A DNA stretch of 61,584 bases from SZAS-103 sp038323475 (GTDB taxonomy: Bacteria > Pseudomonadota > Gammaproteobacteria > Xanthomonadales > Xanthomonadaceae): NCBI GenBank assembly GCA_038323475.1, contig JBBQHA010000004.1, positions 1 through 61,584 on the forward strand, written 5' to 3'. Numbering within the stretch: the stretch's first letter is position 1; every line of letters begins with the position of its first letter. The translations under genes were made by a program, and so were the position numbers. The notes beneath the pieces were generated by a model. The model was given only the letters and a program-made list of their open reading frames with translations. It did not search any database and was not told where the DNA came from. Positions 59,271 through 61,584 of the stretch are shown here, piece after piece.

Positions 59271-59771
59271 ATGAACCGTAACCACCGCGATGGGCCGTCA
59301 GGTCCGGATTCGAAGAAGAATGCGTCCTCGGACTCGAAGGTCGCACCCGCATCGCCGCCACAGGGCACCACGACCGGATCCAGCGGCTACCCGGAGAAAC
59401 ACGGCCCCCGCTTCGATCCCGACGGCTGGGGCGAGGCGAACGCGGCCCGCAGTGATCGTGCGGGCACCGCAGGGCCCGGCTCGCAGGGCCACGCCGCCGG
59501 CGAGCGCAGCTTCGACCACGGCCCGGACGACAAGGCGCCAGACCAGGACGCCACCGACGCGGACCTGACCGAGCCGGGCGAACGCGGCGCCGCCGATGCC
59601 CGTTCGCCTGCGAATGAAAAAACCAAGCCGGGATCGCCCGACGACGACGCTCCCGATCCCTCACCCAAGCCGCTGAGCCGCGACGGAAGCCAGCGCGACT
59701 ACGGCCAGGGTGGCGGCCAGGGCTATGTGCACAGCGGCAAGCCCGGCGCGCCGGATCCCAAGGGCGAGTAG
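59271..59771 (+). CDS. Hydrophilic, disordered protein of unknown function
   Basis: A 166-aa protein almost without hydrophobic residues, rich in Gly, Pro, Asp, Ser and Lys (SKKNASSDSKVAPASPPQ; DDKAPDQDATDADLTEPGE; GQGGGQGYVHSGKPGAPDP). No fold expected; such proteins are often stress-induced. AAGGGAG lies before the ATG. It is divergent from ntrB (223-base gap in which nothing else was seen). Confidence 0.7.
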   Translation: MNRNHRDGPSGPDSKKNASSDSKVAPASPPQGTTTGSSGYPEKHGPRFDPDGWGEANAARSDRAGTAGPGSQGHAAGERSFDHGPDDKAPDQDATDADLTEPGERGAADARSPANEKTKPGSPDDDAPDPSPKPLSRDGSQRDYGQGGGQGYVHSGKPGAPDPKGE

Positions 59772-59832
59772 CCCAACGCGTCCCGCAGCATCGGGGCCTC
59801 GTACGCCATGGGACGAGAGCAGGCCGCTGCCG

Positions 59833-61152
59833 TCAGAACGCCACCTTGAAATCCGACGTGCCGGCGGCACGCGCAAAGCGGCTGCGCACCGACAGCGTCC
59901 GCGCCTCGGGATCAACGGCTATTGCGTAACCGGGTGACGCGGCGGCGGAGTGCAGCTCGGCCGGCCGCACATCTTTGCCCACGGCAGAATGCGCTGCCAG
60001 CACAAGCCGCAGCCTGGCGGCATGGTCGAGCAGGCGGCCCTGGTAGTCGCCGTAGGCGGGCAGGGCGATTTCCGCGAGCACGCAGCTGATGAGAGCGGCG
60101 TAGCAGCGCACGTCCCCGCGCGACACCGGCTTTTCCGGTGAAGCTGGAACGGACCCGGCCAGAACTGCACGGCGGTAGTCATCGGTGCAGGGCGCCGCGA
60201 GGGTGTGGGCCATCCAGGCGTCCTGCAACCTGCCATCCATCAACACCCAGCGCGTGAAAAGCGCCGCAGGGGTCCATCGATCCGCCAGCGCCTTGTCCTG
60301 CAGGGCCGTCAACGCCGCGCCCATGCGGAACTCACCACGCATGGCGTTGCAAATCAGGAATTCGCTGGGCTGCACCGGCACCAGCGCGGGTGCGCACCCG
60401 GCGGGCAGCGGCACCCCCGGGTTTTCGCGACGCAGGTCCAGCAGCAGCGCCACGGAGCCCTCCGCCAAGGCCGGGAAAACCATCTTGCCTACCAGGTCGT
60501 GTGCGTCAGCATTGAACCGTCTGGCGCCCGCGAGGGTGCGGCAGGTGCGGGCCAGGGCCTCGGGCACGCGACCGTCCACCGCATCGAAGGCCGCCTGCGT
60601 CAGCGACAGCCGCAGTGCGCTGTAGGGCGGGAACGGCGCGTGGTGGGACGGCGGATAAGGGTTGCGCAGGTGGTCGGCCGCCAGCGCCTGGTCCACCAGC
60701 GCCAATCGTTCGGACTGGCCGGCCACGAGCTCGCGCATGGCGCCGGTATCGGCTTTTACGAGGGCAAGGCAATTGGCGCCTCCCAGAGTGCACAGAGAGC
60801 TTGAGTACGTCAGCGGCGCGCGCACGGGATAGCGCGCTGCAACGCTTGGAACCCAGGTTTCGATCTCGCCATCGATGACGGAATCACCTTGGTCCGCCAG
60901 CCACCGGCTGTAGTCGCGCACTTGGGCGGCCATCTCGGCGTCCATGGCGTCCTTGGGGACCTCAAAGTCGGACAGGGCGAGCGCCGCAAAACCACTGCGG
61001 CCCGTGGCCGGCGGCGGCGGCACGCCGGCCAGCGCTACCGCGGCGCGCTCCTCTTCACCGTAAGCGGTCCAGCGCAGGAACTGCACGGCCAGCAAGAGCA
61101 GCACCAGCAAAACCAGCACAGAAAACAACCCCCGCCGCAGCCACTTCAACAT
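59833..61152 (-). CDS. Membrane-anchored protein of unknown function
   Basis: A 439-aa protein with one N-terminal membrane segment (about 9-25) and a large helical extracytoplasmic part, with Cys pairs (SLCTLGGANC; later RCYAALISC). Recognisable blocks such as HLRNPYPPSHHAPFPPYSAL suggest a conserved, unnamed gammaproteobacterial family. ATG at 61152 is the first codon of the membrane segment. Lies between ntrB and glnA but a strong terminator separates it from glnA. Confidence 0.72.
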   Translation of the reverse strand: MLKWLRRGLFSVLVLLVLLLLAVQFLRWTAYGEEERAAVALAGVPPPPATGRSGFAALALSDFEVPKDAMDAEMAAQVRDYSRWLADQGDSVIDGEIETWVPSVAARYPVRAPLTYSSSLCTLGGANCLALVKADTGAMRELVAGQSERLALVDQALAADHLRNPYPPSHHAPFPPYSALRLSLTQAAFDAVDGRVPEALARTCRTLAGARRFNADAHDLVGKMVFPALAEGSVALLLDLRRENPGVPLPAGCAPALVPVQPSEFLICNAMRGEFRMGAALTALQDKALADRWTPAALFTRWVLMDGRLQDAWMAHTLAAPCTDDYRRAVLAGSVPASPEKPVSRGDVRCYAALISCVLAEIALPAYGDYQGRLLDHAARLRLVLAAHSAVGKDVRPAELHSAAASPGYAIAVDPEARTLSVRSRFARAAGTSDFKVAF

Positions 61153-61208
61153 TGGTGCACCCCACTCTCGTCGATGCCCGATGCTAGTCACTCCGGCACG
61201 TCCGGCAC

Positions 61209-61239
61209 AACAAAGAACGGCCCGGGTTTCCCCGGGCCG
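61209..61239 (-). terminator. Rho-independent terminator of glnA
   Basis: On the minus strand a 9-bp stem CGGCCCGGG / CCCGGGCCG with a 4-base loop is followed by TTCTTTGTTG, 33 bases behind the glnA stop. Confidence 0.85.
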
Positions 61240-61272
61240 CCGGCTTCCGACGATCGATCTTCGGGGGAGGGA

Positions 61273-61584
61273 TCAGAGGCCGTAGTACATCTGGTATTCC
61301 AGCGGGTGCGTGGCCGCGCGGAACTTGGTCACTTCGCCCATCTTGAGCGTGATGTAGCCGTCGATGAAGTCGTCGCTCATCACGCCGCCCACCTTCAGGA
61401 ACTCGCGGTCCTTGTCCAGGGCCTCGAGCGCCTGGTCGAGCGAGTGGCAGACGGTGGGGATGTTCTTCTCTTCTTCCGGCGGCAGGTCGTACAGGTCCTT
61501 GTCGCTCGGTGCGCCCGGGTCGATCTTGTTACGGATGCCGTCCAGGCCGGCCATCATCAGCGCGGTGAAGATCAGGTAGCCCGA
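61273..61584 (-). CDS. glnA: Glutamine synthetase type I, C-terminal part
   Basis: The last 103 residues of a GlnA, running off the window at 61584. The sequence reads SGYLIFTALMMAGLDGIRNK, then PSDKDLYDLPPEE, FLKVGGVMSDDFIDGYI and ends HPLEYQMYYGL, the typical end of GSI-beta enzymes. It makes glutamine from glutamate, ammonia and ATP. NtrC/NtrB lie 2.2 kb downstream on the same strand, with a terminator and an unknown gene in between. Confidence 0.97.
   Translation of the reverse strand, partial: SGYLIFTALMMAGLDGIRNKIDPGAPSDKDLYDLPPEEEKNIPTVCHSLDQALEALDKDREFLKVGGVMSDDFIDGYITLKMGEVTKFRAATHPLEYQMYYGL

Overview
The window is 61.6 kb of GC-rich, densely coding DNA with a gammaproteobacterial gene set. 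UbiJ-UbiB, ComM with UbiK, an Ax21-like outer-membrane protein, an arginine decarboxylase next to spermidine synthase, and a complete oleABCD set together point to the Lysobacteraceae/Xanthomonadaceae. This placement is an inference from gene content and order. No rRNA, tRNA, CRISPR array, prophage or insertion sequence was recognised by eye.

Layout. 0-5.5 kb: 3' end of argS (with an in-frame amber), a SPOR-domain protein, a metallo-hydrolase, an SDR gene broken by an amber codon, and speA/speE for polyamines. 6.4-12.4 kb: a large Ser/Thr kinase with a C-terminal repeat region, a lipoprotein, a LysM protein, a membrane acyltransferase, and an Mrr restriction enzyme overlapping a PII gene. 12.7-20.9 kb: ubiK, comM, a GFA-type protein, the glyoxylate-shunt pair aceB-aceA with a divergent LysR regulator, a lysophospholipid acyltransferase and arfB. 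21-25.5 kb: methyltransferase, MAPEG protein, truC, ubiB, ubiJ and a 50-aa membrane protein.

25.5-34.7 kb: the olefin pathway oleA-oleB-oleC-oleD on the minus strand, split between oleA and oleB by about 4.2 kb of foreign-looking DNA. That insert carries a single-chain HTH/C5-cytosine methyltransferase/HNH nuclease, a small companion ORF with a possible remnant behind it, and a Fic protein. 34.8-44.4 kb: M16 peptidase, SDR, a candidate sigma-54-controlled small secreted protein overlapping trmL, an Ax21-like barrel, gpsA, secB, a rhodanese and small proteins. 44.4-49.1 kb: hemD-hemX-hemY, then a membrane protein and a cupin. 49.1-56.5 kb: DUF4349-type lipoprotein, thiolase, several methyltransferases and unknown proteins, a GNAT protein and sodC. 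56.5-61.6 kb: ntrC-ntrB, two unknown genes and the 3' end of glnA. With the PII gene at 12 kb these form the nitrogen-control genes of the window.

A dispersed hairpin repeat recurs through the window. Several copies sit between convergent genes, one lies over the apparent start of oleC, and one is carried in frame inside a protein gene at 53 kb. Three amber codons interrupt otherwise open frames (argS, the SDR, and behind the small gene in the ole insert). These could be sequence errors or real decay, and the window alone cannot decide.
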